DNA of 45,118 nucleotides, from NCBI RefSeq assembly GCF_014648915.1, contig NZ_BMSA01000044.1, positions 1 through 45,118 on the forward strand, written 5' to 3'. Shown here piece by piece: positions 24,337 through 34,935 of the stretch (the first letter of the stretch is position 1; every line of letters begins with the position of its first letter). The position numbers were made by a program, and so were the translations under genes. The notes beneath the pieces were generated by a model. It was given only the letters and a program-made list of their open reading frames with translations, made no database searches and was not told where the DNA came from. Source of the stretch: Streptomyces phaeofaciens. Lineage in GTDB: Bacteria; Actinomycetota; Actinomycetes; Streptomycetales; Streptomycetaceae.

Positions 24337-24432
24337 CACAACAGGTCTTGGACATGGCTCCGGATACGGGCGAAGGATGGGAGCCGCCGGCGGGGAGATC
24401 CCGAACGGCAGCCGACGAGGGAGACGAAGAGA

Positions 24433-25278
24433 ATGACCGAGAACGGCAAGGTCTGGCTGGTCACCGGTGCGAGCAGCGGTTTCGGGCGGGCCATCGCCGA
24501 GGCCGCGGTCGCCGCAGGCGACACGGTGATCGGAACGGCCCGACGGACCGGGGCCCTGGACGACCTGATCGCCGCGTACCCCGACCGGGTGGAAGCGATC
24601 GGCCTGGACGTCACCGACGGCGGACGGATCGACGCGGTGGCCGCCGACGTCCTGAGCCGCTACGGGCGGGTGGACGTGCTGGTGAACAACGCCGGGCGCA
24701 CGCAGGTCGGCGCGTTCGAGGAAACCACCGACCGGGAGCTGCGCGACCTGTTCGAGCTGCATGTGTTCGGCCCCGCGCGGCTGACCCGTGCGCTGCTGCC
24801 GCAGATGCGGGAGCGGGGCGGCGGATCGATCGTGAACATCAGCAGCTTCGGCGGACAACTGTCCTTCGCCGGGTTCTCCGCGTACAGCGCGACCAAGGCG
24901 GCGCTGGAACAGCTGTCGGAGGGCCTGGCCGACGAAGTGGCGCCGTTCGGCATCAAGGTGCTGATCGTGGAACCCGGCGCGTTCCGCACCGGCCTCTTCG
25001 CCAAGGGCGCGGCCTACTTCTCCGAGGAACACCCCGCGTACGCGGAGAAGGTCGGCGCCACCCGCAGGCTGGTGGAGAACGGCGAGGGCACCCAGCCCGG
25101 AGACCCGGCGAAGGCCGCGGCGGCGATCCGGCTGGCCCTGGCCGCCGAGAACACCCCGCTCAGGCTCGCCCTCGGCGGCGACGCGGTGGACTTCCTCACC
25201 GGGCACCTGGACTCCGTACGAGCCGAACTCGCCGCGTGGGAACACGTCTCCAGGGGAACGGACTTCGACACGCCGTGA
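24433..25278 (+). CDS. Short-chain dehydrogenase/reductase, 281 aa
   Basis: Classical SDR motifs: VTGASSGFGRAIAEAA near the N-terminus, VNNAGRTQVG, the serine in NISSFGG, YSATK as YxxxK and the following VEPGAFRTGLF. The C-terminal extension with LRLALGGDAVDFL is typical of the oxidoreductase/retinol-dehydrogenase-like subgroup often found beside LysR regulators in Streptomyces. The ATG at 24433 has GGAGACGAAGAG upstream. It is probably controlled by the LysR gene divergent from it. Substrate unknown. Confidence 0.9.
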   Translation: MTENGKVWLVTGASSGFGRAIAEAAVAAGDTVIGTARRTGALDDLIAAYPDRVEAIGLDVTDGGRIDAVAADVLSRYGRVDVLVNNAGRTQVGAFEETTDRELRDLFELHVFGPARLTRALLPQMRERGGGSIVNISSFGGQLSFAGFSAYSATKAALEQLSEGLADEVAPFGIKVLIVEPGAFRTGLFAKGAAYFSEEHPAYAEKVGATRRLVENGEGTQPGDPAKAAAAIRLALAAENTPLRLALGGDAVDFLTGHLDSVRAELAAWEHVSRGTDFDTP

Positions 25279-25375
25279 CAGTCCACGGCGCACGGGGTCG
25301 AGTCATCCGGCGGCATCGTCCCGTGCCGCGGCCGGCCCGCATCGGCGTCACGCGAGGGCGTCTGCCCGTCCTGGT

Positions 25376-26146
25376 TCACGGCGGGTCGAACGAGCCGTGC
25401 CGCCCCGCGCCCGCGGTGAAGCGGGCCGCGCCGTCGCCCGCCTCGGCGCGCAGGGCCGCGACCCCGTGCTCCCATTCGACGGCCAGGGCGTCCGGCAGGG
25501 GCAGGCCGAACTGTTCGTGGGCGGACGCCAGGTCGGCGCGGAGGCAGGTCTGAGGGAAGCCGGCCAGTTGGTGGGCCAGTTCGAGGGCCTCGGCCAGCGC
25601 CCGGCCGGGGCCGCTGACGCGGTTGGCGAGGTGGATCCGCAGGGCCTCGTCCGCACCGACCGGGCGTCCGGTGAGGATCATGTCCAGTGCCGCGCTCAGC
25701 CCGACGAGGCGGGGCAGGCGGACCGTGCCGCCGTCGATCAGCGGCACCCCCCAGCGCCGGCAGAACACCCCGAAGACGGCCTCCGGGTCCACGACGCGCA
25801 GATCGCACCACAGCGCGAGTTCCAGACCGCCGGCAACCGCGTAGCCCTCGACGGCGGCGATCACCGGCTTGCTGAGCCGCAGGCGCGTCGGCCCCATCCC
25901 GGGCGGACCTTCACCGGGTGCCTCGGCGCGCATCCGGCCCGCGGCGACGGCTTTGAGATCGGCGCCGGCGCAGAAGTGTCCGCCGGCACCCCACAGGACC
26001 GCGACGGCCGCTCGAGGGTCGGCGTCGAACGCCTCGAACGCGTTCAGCAGTGCCTGCGCGTGGTCGGTGTCGACGGCGTTGCGCACCTCGGGCCGGTCCA
26101 GGACGACCGTCCAGACTCGGTCCGCCTTCTCGATCCGGACGCTCAT
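25376..26146 (-). CDS. Enoyl-CoA hydratase/isomerase family protein, 256 aa
   Basis: The crotonase fold is clear: VLDRPEVRNAVDTDH, the first oxyanion-hole segment GHFCAGADLKAVAAG, and KPVIAAVEGYAVAGGLELAL followed by WCDLRV, which keeps one of the two catalytic glutamates (in GLELA). The second, normally in a PE motif after the cofactor loop, is replaced (FCRRWGVPLIDGG), so the reaction may not be plain hydration. It is divergent from a TetR gene, with a palindromic operator between them, and is the likely target of that regulator. Confidence 0.9.
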   Translation of the reverse strand: MSVRIEKADRVWTVVLDRPEVRNAVDTDHAQALLNAFEAFDADPRAAVAVLWGAGGHFCAGADLKAVAAGRMRAEAPGEGPPGMGPTRLRLSKPVIAAVEGYAVAGGLELALWCDLRVVDPEAVFGVFCRRWGVPLIDGGTVRLPRLVGLSAALDMILTGRPVGADEALRIHLANRVSGPGRALAEALELAHQLAGFPQTCLRADLASAHEQFGLPLPDALAVEWEHGVAALRAEAGDGAARFTAGAGRHGSFDPP

Positions 26147-26217
26147 GACGGGGTGTCCCTTCCCTCATGCGGTCCCGGTGGCGGCCGCCGACGGGACCGG
26201 ACCGGGCTGCACGCAAC

Positions 26218-26241
26218 GAAACGGTACGACCGTACTGTTTC
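26218..26241. promoter_or_regulatory. 24-base palindromic operator between enoyl-CoA hydratase and TetR genes
   Basis: GAAACGGTACG at 26218-26228 mirrors CGTACTGTTTC at 26231-26241, with two mismatched pairs in 24 bases. It is centred between the two divergent starts, 44 bases from the TetR ATG. This is the expected operator for the TetR protein and would control both genes. Confidence 0.75.
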
Positions 26242-26284
26242 ACTCGACGGGGAGACGCTACTGACGGTGAGGTGATCGTGCAAG

Positions 26285-26887
26285 ATGGCTGCCGTGACCG
26301 TGAGCGAAGCCCGCCGAAGAAGCGACGAGGACCGCAGCCACCGCACCAGGGAACGCATCCTGCACGCCGCGGTGGAGGTGCTGACCGAGCGGGGGTACGC
26401 CGCGACGAGCATCGCCGCCGTGCAGGCGCGAGCCGGTGTGTCCCGGGGGGCGCTGCTGCATCAGTACGCCGGCAAGGCACACCTGCTGGTCGACGCCGTC
26501 CGCCACCTCGCCGAGCGGCAGGGCGAGCAACTCGCCGCGGAGGCCCCGGCAGCCCCGGCCCGCTCGCCGGCCACCGACTGGCTGACGCCGCTCTGGGACA
26601 GTTTCTCCAGCCCGTTGTTCGGCGCTGTCCTCGAACTGTGGATCGCGGCCCGTACGGACGACGAGCTGCGCCGCGTTCTCCTGGACTACGAACGCCGTCT
26701 GCGCGTCGACCTCCACCGCATCGCCGCCGCCCGCATCCCCGGAGGGCCGCCGCCGGCCTTCGACATGGCGTTCGACATGACGCTCACCTACTACCGCGGC
26801 CTCGCCCTGACCGCGATCATCAGCGACCGGCACCAGGAAAAGCTGCTGTCGGACTGGCGGACGACGGTGAGCGCCCTCCTGCGATGA
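26285..26887 (+). CDS. TetR family transcriptional regulator, 200 aa
   Basis: The N-terminal helix-turn-helix is RERILHAAVEVLTERGYAAT followed by SIAAVQARAGVSRGALLHQY, a classic TetR_N domain. The ligand-binding half is not assignable. It is divergent from the enoyl-CoA hydratase-like gene and very likely represses it, possibly in response to an acyl-CoA or similar ligand. A hairpin terminator follows the stop. Confidence 0.92.
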   Translation: MAAVTVSEARRRSDEDRSHRTRERILHAAVEVLTERGYAATSIAAVQARAGVSRGALLHQYAGKAHLLVDAVRHLAERQGEQLAAEAPAAPARSPATDWLTPLWDSFSSPLFGAVLELWIAARTDDELRRVLLDYERRLRVDLHRIAAARIPGGPPPAFDMAFDMTLTYYRGLALTAIISDRHQEKLLSDWRTTVSALLR

Positions 26888-26889
26888 CG

Positions 26890-26925
26890 AACGGGGCCAT
26901 GCCCTGGAGCGGACACGGCCCCGTT
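26890..26925. terminator. Bidirectional hairpin terminator
   Basis: AACGGGGCC at 26890-26898 pairs perfectly with GGCCCCGTT at 26917-26925 across an 18-base loop. It lies between the convergent ends of the TetR and lipoprotein genes. Confidence 0.7.
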
Positions 26926-26939
26926 GATCCGACGGAGCG

Positions 26940-27827
26940 TCAGCTCGCCCAGACCTCGGCCTCGTCGGCCGGGACGGTGGTGGCCAGGCCCAGCTCCTTG
27001 CGGGCGGCGACCGACTTGCTCGGGTCGATGCCGGTGAACGCCGGGTCGTAGGCGATGTAGAACGCGTCTGCGTCGGCGGCGTTCGCGGCCTTCTTCCAGT
27101 TGCCGGCCGCCTTCGTCAGCGTCGCGCGGAGCTTGCCGACCTCGGCGCCCTTGACGCCGTCCAGACCCTTGACGTGTGCGTCGAGGGCGGCGGCGACAGC
27201 CTTGGCCTGCGCCTTGTAGCCGGCCAGGTCGTCCTCGACGGCGTCCTTCTCGGGCTGGTTCCCCCACAGGGCGTCGTAGACCGCGTTCGAACCCTTGAGG
27301 TACGTGATCTGCTCGGGCTTGAGGGCCTTCGCGGTGTCCAGCGAGCCGGTGAAGGTGCCCTTCTCCACGGTGTAGGTGCAGCTGACCGCGCGGTCACCCG
27401 TCGCCCAGCTCTCCTTGGTCGGCGTGTAGTAGAAGAGGGCGACGCCCTTGGGGAGCGCCCAGGTGTCCGGGGCGTACTTCTGCGCCTCGACCGGGCAGCG
27501 GCCGTCCGCGATCACCGAGACCTCGTCGTCGCCGGGGTACGCCTTGCCCTCGTCGATGGCGAACTCGCCGACGACCTGACCCTCGTGCGCCTCGTCGCAG
27601 GGCACGATCTCGACGAAGTACACGGTCCCCTCGGCCTTGCTGTTCGGGTTGTAGCACTCGCCGATGTCCAGCGAGGACACCGAGCGCTGGCGGGCCGCGC
27701 TCTTCGCGCCGTCCTTGGCGCTGTCGACGGCGTCGGAGACGTCCGAGCATCCCACCGCGCCGATCGCGAGCAGGGCGACAACGGCGGATATGCCGCGAAG
27801 GGAACGATACGGGGCGCGGATTGCCAT
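26940..27827 (-). CDS. Septum-formation-type lipoprotein, 295 aa
   Basis: A signal peptide (MAIRAPYRSLRG, then a hydrophobic run) ends in a lipobox AVGC near residue 27, so the protein is probably lipid-anchored outside the membrane. The part with SLDIGECYNPNSK, EIVPCDEAHEGQVVGEF and a later RCPVEAQKY fits the septum formation family domain common in actinobacteria. The C-terminal half is a Lys/Ala-rich helical segment. The ATG at 27827 is preferred over the upstream GTG at 27836 because GGAAG lies 8 bases before it. It stands alone. Confidence 0.8.
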   Translation of the reverse strand: MAIRAPYRSLRGISAVVALLAIGAVGCSDVSDAVDSAKDGAKSAARQRSVSSLDIGECYNPNSKAEGTVYFVEIVPCDEAHEGQVVGEFAIDEGKAYPGDDEVSVIADGRCPVEAQKYAPDTWALPKGVALFYYTPTKESWATGDRAVSCTYTVEKGTFTGSLDTAKALKPEQITYLKGSNAVYDALWGNQPEKDAVEDDLAGYKAQAKAVAAALDAHVKGLDGVKGAEVGKLRATLTKAAGNWKKAANAADADAFYIAYDPAFTGIDPSKSVAARKELGLATTVPADEAEVWAS

Positions 27828-28203
27828 GACGTGCACTTCCTCTTACATGATCTTTACGGTGTTCGGGCGCATCGTATGCCATTCCTATGGCACAGCTGTA
27901 CGAAGGACCTCACCTCATCACGGCGTCTCCGACTCGCGACGGGCCCCGAAGGTTGTACGGCGAACGACGCGCTGAACAGCAGTACTCCGACATCCGCCTC
28001 CGTGCCGCGGCGCGCCGTCTCGGCCAACCGGGCCTACGCCGAAGCGACTTCACTGCCCCGCGCTCCGCCGTTGTGCGCCCGCACAGATCGTCGCGCCGAA
28101 CTCTGTTCCGACGGCACGCGCGCCCCCGTTGTCCGGTCCGCCGCACCCTCCGTGACCACAGAATCGCCACCGGTCCCCGTACGACGTGACGAGAGAGTCG
28201 AGC
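27828..28203. other. Intergenic region with one palindrome
   Basis: This 376-base gap separates the divergent lipoprotein and DUF485 genes. The half next to the lipoprotein gene is AT-richer and holds the dyad TGCCAT-TCCT-ATGGCA at 27877-27892, a likely operator or promoter element. The rest, up to 28200, has no gene that I can support. Confidence 0.5.
27877..27892. promoter_or_regulatory. Palindrome TGCCAT-N4-ATGGCA
   Basis: A perfect 6-base dyad with a 4-base spacer, about 50 bases before the lipoprotein start and in AT-richer sequence. It may be an operator of a regulator encoded elsewhere. Confidence 0.45.
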
Positions 28204-28500
28204 ATGGTCTGGAGAGCGGCGCGCGCAAGTCGGTACACCGATACGGAGGAGGGACGCGAAGCGTTACGGCGGGACGCCTGTCGTGGGCCCCGTCGAGCGG
28301 CGGCCCTCGTCACCGGGGGGATCTTCGCCGTCTTCCTCCTGCTGTCGGCCTTCGCCCCCGGCGCGATGACCGCGCCCCTCCCCGGAGGCGGGGTGCCCGC
28401 GGGCGTCATGGCCGGCCTGCTGCACCCGCCGTTCACCGTGGCCGTCCTGTGGTGGTACGAACGCACGGCGGGCCGCCGCGAGCGGGAGGTGGCGCGGTGA
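28204..28500 (+). CDS. DUF485-type small membrane protein, 98 aa
   Basis: Two hydrophobic segments are present (ALVTGGIFAVFLLLSAFAPGA and the VPAGVMAGLLHPPFTVAVLW region ending in WYERTAGRR), as in the DUF485 family that is encoded before acetate/solute symporters (YjcH-ActP arrangement). The ATG at 28204 has GAGAGAG 7 bases upstream. Its stop overlaps the GTG start of the symporter (GTGA), so the two are translated together. Confidence 0.82.
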   Translation: MVWRAARASRYTDTEEGREALRRDACRGPRRAAALVTGGIFAVFLLLSAFAPGAMTAPLPGGGVPAGVMAGLLHPPFTVAVLWWYERTAGRREREVAR

Positions 28501-30092
28501 ACGCCGGCGACTCAGCCCAGGGCTTCGCGCTCGTGGCGTTCACCGCGATCGTCACCGTCACGCTCATGCTGTGCGTGGTCTCGGGCCCGGACAGCGAGAA
28601 CCTCGAGGAGTTCTACACCGGTTACGCAAGGTTCTCCCCGCTGCGCAACGGCCTGGCGATCGCCGGTGACTACATCTCGGCGGCCACCGTCCTCGGCACC
28701 GGCGGAGTCGTCGCGCTGGCCGGCTACGACGGCATCGTCCTGGCCGTGGCGACCTCGCTCTCGCTGGCCCTGCTGATGGCCGTCCTGGCGGAGCCCCTGC
28801 GCGGCAGCGGGCGCTTCACCCTGGGGGACGTCCTCGCGCGCGGGACGCCGGAACGGTCCGTGCGTCTGGCCACGGCCGCCGTCACCCTCGTCGCGCTACT
28901 GCCCCTGATGCTGGTTCAACTGGCCTCCTGCGGAGACCTGGTGGCCTTCGTCCTCGGCTTCGACGACTCCGTGGCCAGGACCGTCTGCATCGTCGCGCTC
29001 GGTCTGCTGATGATGGGCTACGCGGCCATGGGAGGCATGCAGGGCACCGCGTCCGTGCAGATCCTCAAAATGATCGTGCTGATCGTCTCCGGTCTCGCCG
29101 TGAGCGCCCTGGTGCTGCGCCGCTTCGACTACGACGTCGGCACCCTGCTGCGCGCCGCGGCGGACCGTTCGCTCGCACCCGGCCTGTATCTGCGGCCCGG
29201 CCTTCAGTTCGGCACCGGCTCTTACCCGCGGCTGGACATGATCGGCACCACCGTCACACTCGTACTCGGTGCCGCCTGTCTGCCCCACATCACCATGCGG
29301 CTGTACGGGGCCCGCAGCGCGCCGCAGGTCCGCCGGGCCATGGCGTGGGCGGTGTCCCTGGTCGCGGTGTCCGTGCTGATCGTCGTCGTGTGCGCGGTCG
29401 GCGCCGCGGCGCTCCTGGGCGGCCGGGCGATCCGGGCGGTCGATCCACAGGGCGACAGCGCCTTTCTGCTGGCCGCCCGCGCGGCGGTGGAACCCGGCCC
29501 CGGCCTCGCCGGGAACCTGCTGCTGACCGGAGTGACGACCGCGCTGTTCCTGACCCTGCTCGCCTCGGTCGCCGGGATGATCCTGGCCTGCGCGGGCACG
29601 CTGGCGCACGACGTCTTCGCCCCGCGCACTTCCGCCGCTCCCCCGCCGCGGCAGGAGATACGGATCGCCCGCGCCGCCGCGCTGGGCGTGGGATGCGCGG
29701 CGGTCGCCCTGGCCGTCCCCGTCCAGCACCGCAATCTGCACGCGCTGAGCATGCTGTCCATGTCGGTGGGCGCGTCCGTCATCGCCCCGGCGCTGCTCTA
29801 CTCGCTCCTGTGGCGGCGCTTCGACCGGACGGGGCTGCTGTGGACCCTGGTCGGCGGCACGGCGAGCGTCCTGATCTGTTTCCCCGCCACCAGTCTCGTC
29901 TCGGGCACGCCGCAGGCCGCGCTGCCCGGTGTCGACGTCAACTGGCTCCCCCTGGCCACCACCGGGGCGATCACCGTCCCTCTCGGGTTCGCTCTCGGCT
30001 GGCTCGGGAGTGTGCTCCCGCGACGTCACGACCGGGTGCCGGAGCCGGCGGGCAGGGCGCCGGCGGTGGCCGGGGCGCGTATCGAGTCGTGA
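28497..30092 (+). CDS. Sodium:solute symporter family transporter (ActP-like), 531 aa
   Basis: The SSS family is recognisable from EEFYTGYARFSPLRNGLAIA followed by GDYISAATVLGTGGVVAL, about 13 hydrophobic helices, and YAAMGGMQGTASVQILKMIV. It is closest to ActP-type acetate or monocarboxylate symporters, which use a DUF485 partner gene. The GTG at 28497 overlaps the DUF485 stop. The C-terminal tail ends in a Pro/Ala-rich cytoplasmic stretch. The exact substrate cannot be read from the sequence. Confidence 0.9.
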   Translation: MNAGDSAQGFALVAFTAIVTVTLMLCVVSGPDSENLEEFYTGYARFSPLRNGLAIAGDYISAATVLGTGGVVALAGYDGIVLAVATSLSLALLMAVLAEPLRGSGRFTLGDVLARGTPERSVRLATAAVTLVALLPLMLVQLASCGDLVAFVLGFDDSVARTVCIVALGLLMMGYAAMGGMQGTASVQILKMIVLIVSGLAVSALVLRRFDYDVGTLLRAAADRSLAPGLYLRPGLQFGTGSYPRLDMIGTTVTLVLGAACLPHITMRLYGARSAPQVRRAMAWAVSLVAVSVLIVVVCAVGAAALLGGRAIRAVDPQGDSAFLLAARAAVEPGPGLAGNLLLTGVTTALFLTLLASVAGMILACAGTLAHDVFAPRTSAAPPPRQEIRIARAAALGVGCAAVALAVPVQHRNLHALSMLSMSVGASVIAPALLYSLLWRRFDRTGLLWTLVGGTASVLICFPATSLVSGTPQAALPGVDVNWLPLATTGAITVPLGFALGWLGSVLPRRHDRVPEPAGRAPAVAGARIES

Positions 30093-30177
30093 TGCCTCCC
30101 GCGCGACTCGCCCTCGCTGCGGGTCCGGATCGGTGGGCGGCGGCCGGTCGCCGGTGGCCGGCGGTCGGCGGCGGCGG

Positions 30178-30849
30178 TCACCCCACGGGGTGCCCCGAGT
30201 TGTCCGTGTGGGCCGCCTGGCTGGAGAACTTGTTGAGGAAGACGTCGTAGCGCCCGTCGGGCCGCTCGGTGAGCGTGGCGCCGTCCTGCCAGATCCCGTT
30301 CTCCTCCCACCACTGCGAACCGCGCGGATCGCCCTGGTTCTGGTGGACGTTGTGCATGCCCTGACGGCCCGCGTGATCGTCGGTGAACGGCTCGCCGAAG
30401 ACGAGGATGCGCCGGCCTTCGAGCAGGATCGGTTCCAGGGCGGCGGTGGCCTCCGCGTAGGAACCGACCTGCCAGGGGCGCGAACCCAGCAGGTCGAGGA
30501 GGTCCTGGAGCCAGGACGGCGGGCGGCGCTCGAAGAGCACCCCCGAGTGGTCGACGAGGGAGGGCCGACGCAGGTAGTCCATGGCCCCGGAGTCCGGCGT
30601 GGCCGCCAGGTCGTGGTAGCCGGGGTCCAGCGCCGCCGCCGGTCCGACGTCCAGGGGGCTCAGGGTGAACACCTTCCACTGCACGCCCACGTTGGACTTG
30701 TGGCTGTCGACGTCCACGGCGCAGTGGAAACGCCCGGAGGGCGCGTCCACCTCCAGGTTGACGTGGAACCAGCGGCCCTGATGGTCGGGGTCGTCGCGGA
30801 AGTGGTGGTGGAGCTGTCCCGCGAGCACGCCGTAGCGAGGGAAAGGCAT
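30178..30849 (-). CDS. DUF2278 (YukJ-like) family protein, 223 aa
   Basis: The start MPFPRYGVLAGQLHHHFRDD and the WFHVNLEVDAP segment, then VFGEPFTDDHAGRQGMHNVH and QNQGD with a W-rich end, fit the YukJ/DUF2278 family, whose function is unknown. The ATG at 30849 matches the conserved family start, and the upstream in-frame extension to 31095 is not conserved in character. It is divergent from katG; any functional link is untested. Confidence 0.8.
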   Translation of the reverse strand: MPFPRYGVLAGQLHHHFRDDPDHQGRWFHVNLEVDAPSGRFHCAVDVDSHKSNVGVQWKVFTLSPLDVGPAAALDPGYHDLAATPDSGAMDYLRRPSLVDHSGVLFERRPPSWLQDLLDLLGSRPWQVGSYAEATAALEPILLEGRRILVFGEPFTDDHAGRQGMHNVHQNQGDPRGSQWWEENGIWQDGATLTERPDGRYDVFLNKFSSQAAHTDNSGHPVG

Positions 30850-31045
30850 ACGGCCAGTGAAGCACTCCCGGCCACACCAAGCGATGAAGAGGTGACTTTC
30901 CGTAGGCGTGTGGTGGGCTGCCCGCACCGACATGTGCGGGCGCCCTGCGTGTTCTCTCCGTCGCGCGCGGGCCGGTGCGCGACGATACGGACACTGATGA
31001 GGAAACGCTGACAAACCAATGCATAAGCAGGGAGAAGAGGCGGAC

Positions 31046-33235
<2,190 letters not shown>

Positions 33236-33512
33236 TCCGGGCCGGCGCGGCCGGCACGCCGTCCTCCACCTCTTCGAGCACCTGCCGGGTGATCAGGTCC
33301 GGACACCCGGTGCGCAGCCGGCGGGTGACGGGGGACGGCGGGCCGGGATCGGGGGCGATGCCCGCCCCCGCCGCCAGCGGCTCCTTCCCCTGATCGCCGG
33401 TCCGATCTGTACCTCCGGGGTCGTGAAGCCGCAGCACGGAGGACTCGCCGGTGCCGGTGAGCGCCCCTGCTCAAGGTTGAAGCCCGCGCGGGGATTTCCT
33501 CTATTCGGTACA
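33236..33512. other. Intergenic region after katG
   Basis: This 277-base stretch holds no gene that I can support. It contains an inverted GC run (GGGCCGGCGCGGCCGGC) right after the katG stop, which may act as a terminator. Confidence 0.4.
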
Positions 33513-33546
33513 CCCACTCCATTTAAGTGGTGCGCCCACTCCATTT
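33513..33546. promoter_or_regulatory. Two 12-base direct repeats 22 bases apart
   Basis: CCCACTCCATTT occurs at 33513-33524 and again at 33535-33546, exactly two helical turns apart, and the spacer adds an inverted CCACT/AGTGG pair. They lie 39 bases before a small CTG-started reading frame and about 210 before the LLM oxidoreductase. A regulator binding as a dimer of dimers would fit. Confidence 0.6.
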
Positions 33547-33584
33547 CGGGTTAGTGTGGGGCCGGATCGGGGAGGCGGACGACC

Positions 33585-33731
33585 CTGTTCAAGTGCGGCA
33601 CACCGAACGGCGCCACCGTCCCCCCAAGTGACCCCGTCACCTATCAGCACATGGGCGAGATCGACCTCGGCCGGGGCTCGATCCCCGTGGACGAGGAGAC
33701 GGCGACCGGGCTCGTCCCGTCGACGTCCTGA
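33585..33731 (+). CDS. Possible small gene with CTG start, 48 aa
   Basis: The frame reads LFKCGTPNGATVPPSDPVTY and ends in TGA at 33729-33731. Almost every codon ends in G or C, as in real genes here, and GGGGAGG lies 9 bases before the CTG. There is no ATG or GTG near that position in this frame, and a TAG at 33552 blocks extension upstream. It may be a short leader or a remnant of a longer gene. It precedes the LLM oxidoreductase by 28 bases. Confidence 0.4.
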   Translation: MFKCGTPNGATVPPSDPVTYQHMGEIDLGRGSIPVDEETATGLVPSTS

Positions 33732-33759
33732 CCATGGCAAACCCCAGGAAGGACAGGCC

Positions 33760-34815
33760 ATGAGCGCGCACGACCCGGACCTGGACGTCGGTATCGCCTC
33801 ACTCACCGACGTCCAGCCCCGCACCGTCGACGGTCGCACCCGGACCGCGGAGGACCGCCACCACCAGCTCATCGCCCTCGGCATGACCGCCGACCGGCTG
33901 GGGCTGGACCACATAGGCATCGGCGAGCACCACAGCCCGGACTTCGCCGTCTCCTCACCGGCCGTGATGCTGGCCGCGATCGCCGCCCGAACCTCGCGCA
34001 TCAGGCTCACCAGCTCGGTCAGCACCCTCAGCACTCTCGACCCGGTCAGGCTCTACGAGGACTTCGCCACCCTCGACCTCATCAGCAAGGGCCGGGCGGA
34101 GATCACGGTGGGCCGCAGCGCGTACCCGGAGCCGTTCGAACTGTTCGGTGTCCCCTTGAGCCTCTACGACCAGGTCTTCGCCGAGAAGCTCGACCTCCTG
34201 CTCCGCGTGCGCGGCGAGGAACAGGTGACCTGGCGCGGACAGTTCCGGCCCCCGCTGAAGAAGGCAGCCGTCGTTCCCCGAGCCCGGCAGGACGCCCTGC
34301 CGATATGGATCGGCGTCGGGGGCACTCCGGCGAGCGCCGAACGCGCCGGACGGCTCGGCCTGCCCATGATGCTCGGTTACATAGGCGGCCCCGTGGAGCG
34401 TCTGGCCCACCTCGCCGACCTCTACCGGGCGGCCGGGAAGAAGGCGGGACACAGCGATCGGCTCCGCCTCGGCCTCGGGGTGCACTTCTTCGGTGCCGAC
34501 GACGCCGCCACCGCCCGCGACACCTATCCGCACTACCGGGACTTCCTGCGGCCCAAGCAGCCGGGAGGAGGTGGCTTCACCGTCTCGCCGGAACAGTTCC
34601 GAGCGGGCCTGGAACCCTCCGGACATCTCCTGATCGGCACACCCGAAGTCATCACGGAGAAGGCGATCGCGCTGCACAGTGCGGTGCGTTTCGACCGCCT
34701 TCAGGCCCTGGTCGACTGGGGCGGCCTGCCCGAGGACGCGGTCACCGCGTCCGTGGAGCACCTGGCCGCCACGGTCGCTCCCGCACTGCGCGAGCTCGCG
34801 GCCACCCCGGCCTAG
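33760..34815 (+). CDS. LLM class flavin-dependent oxidoreductase, 351 aa
   Basis: The luciferase-like monooxygenase fold is clear from LGLDHIGIGEHHSPDFAVSS, TSRIRLTSSVSTLSTLDPVR, DLISKGRAEITVGRSAYPE and the later LPIWIGVGGTPASAERAGRL. Such enzymes use FMNH2 or F420. The ATG at 33760 has AGGAAGGA upstream. A TetR gene follows 120 bases downstream on the same strand and may control it, together with the repeats at 33513-33546. Substrate unknown. Confidence 0.92.
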   Translation: MSAHDPDLDVGIASLTDVQPRTVDGRTRTAEDRHHQLIALGMTADRLGLDHIGIGEHHSPDFAVSSPAVMLAAIAARTSRIRLTSSVSTLSTLDPVRLYEDFATLDLISKGRAEITVGRSAYPEPFELFGVPLSLYDQVFAEKLDLLLRVRGEEQVTWRGQFRPPLKKAAVVPRARQDALPIWIGVGGTPASAERAGRLGLPMMLGYIGGPVERLAHLADLYRAAGKKAGHSDRLRLGLGVHFFGADDAATARDTYPHYRDFLRPKQPGGGGFTVSPEQFRAGLEPSGHLLIGTPEVITEKAIALHSAVRFDRLQALVDWGGLPEDAVTASVEHLAATVAPALRELAATPA

Positions 34816-34935
34816 CCGGCCACAGCCACCTCGACCCGGCCGCGGCCCCGGCCGGCGGGAGACCGCCGCCGGGAAGACGGACCGGCCAGATCAGGCTCAT
34901 CGCCCGCAGCCGCGACAACCGTAAGCTGTCCGATC

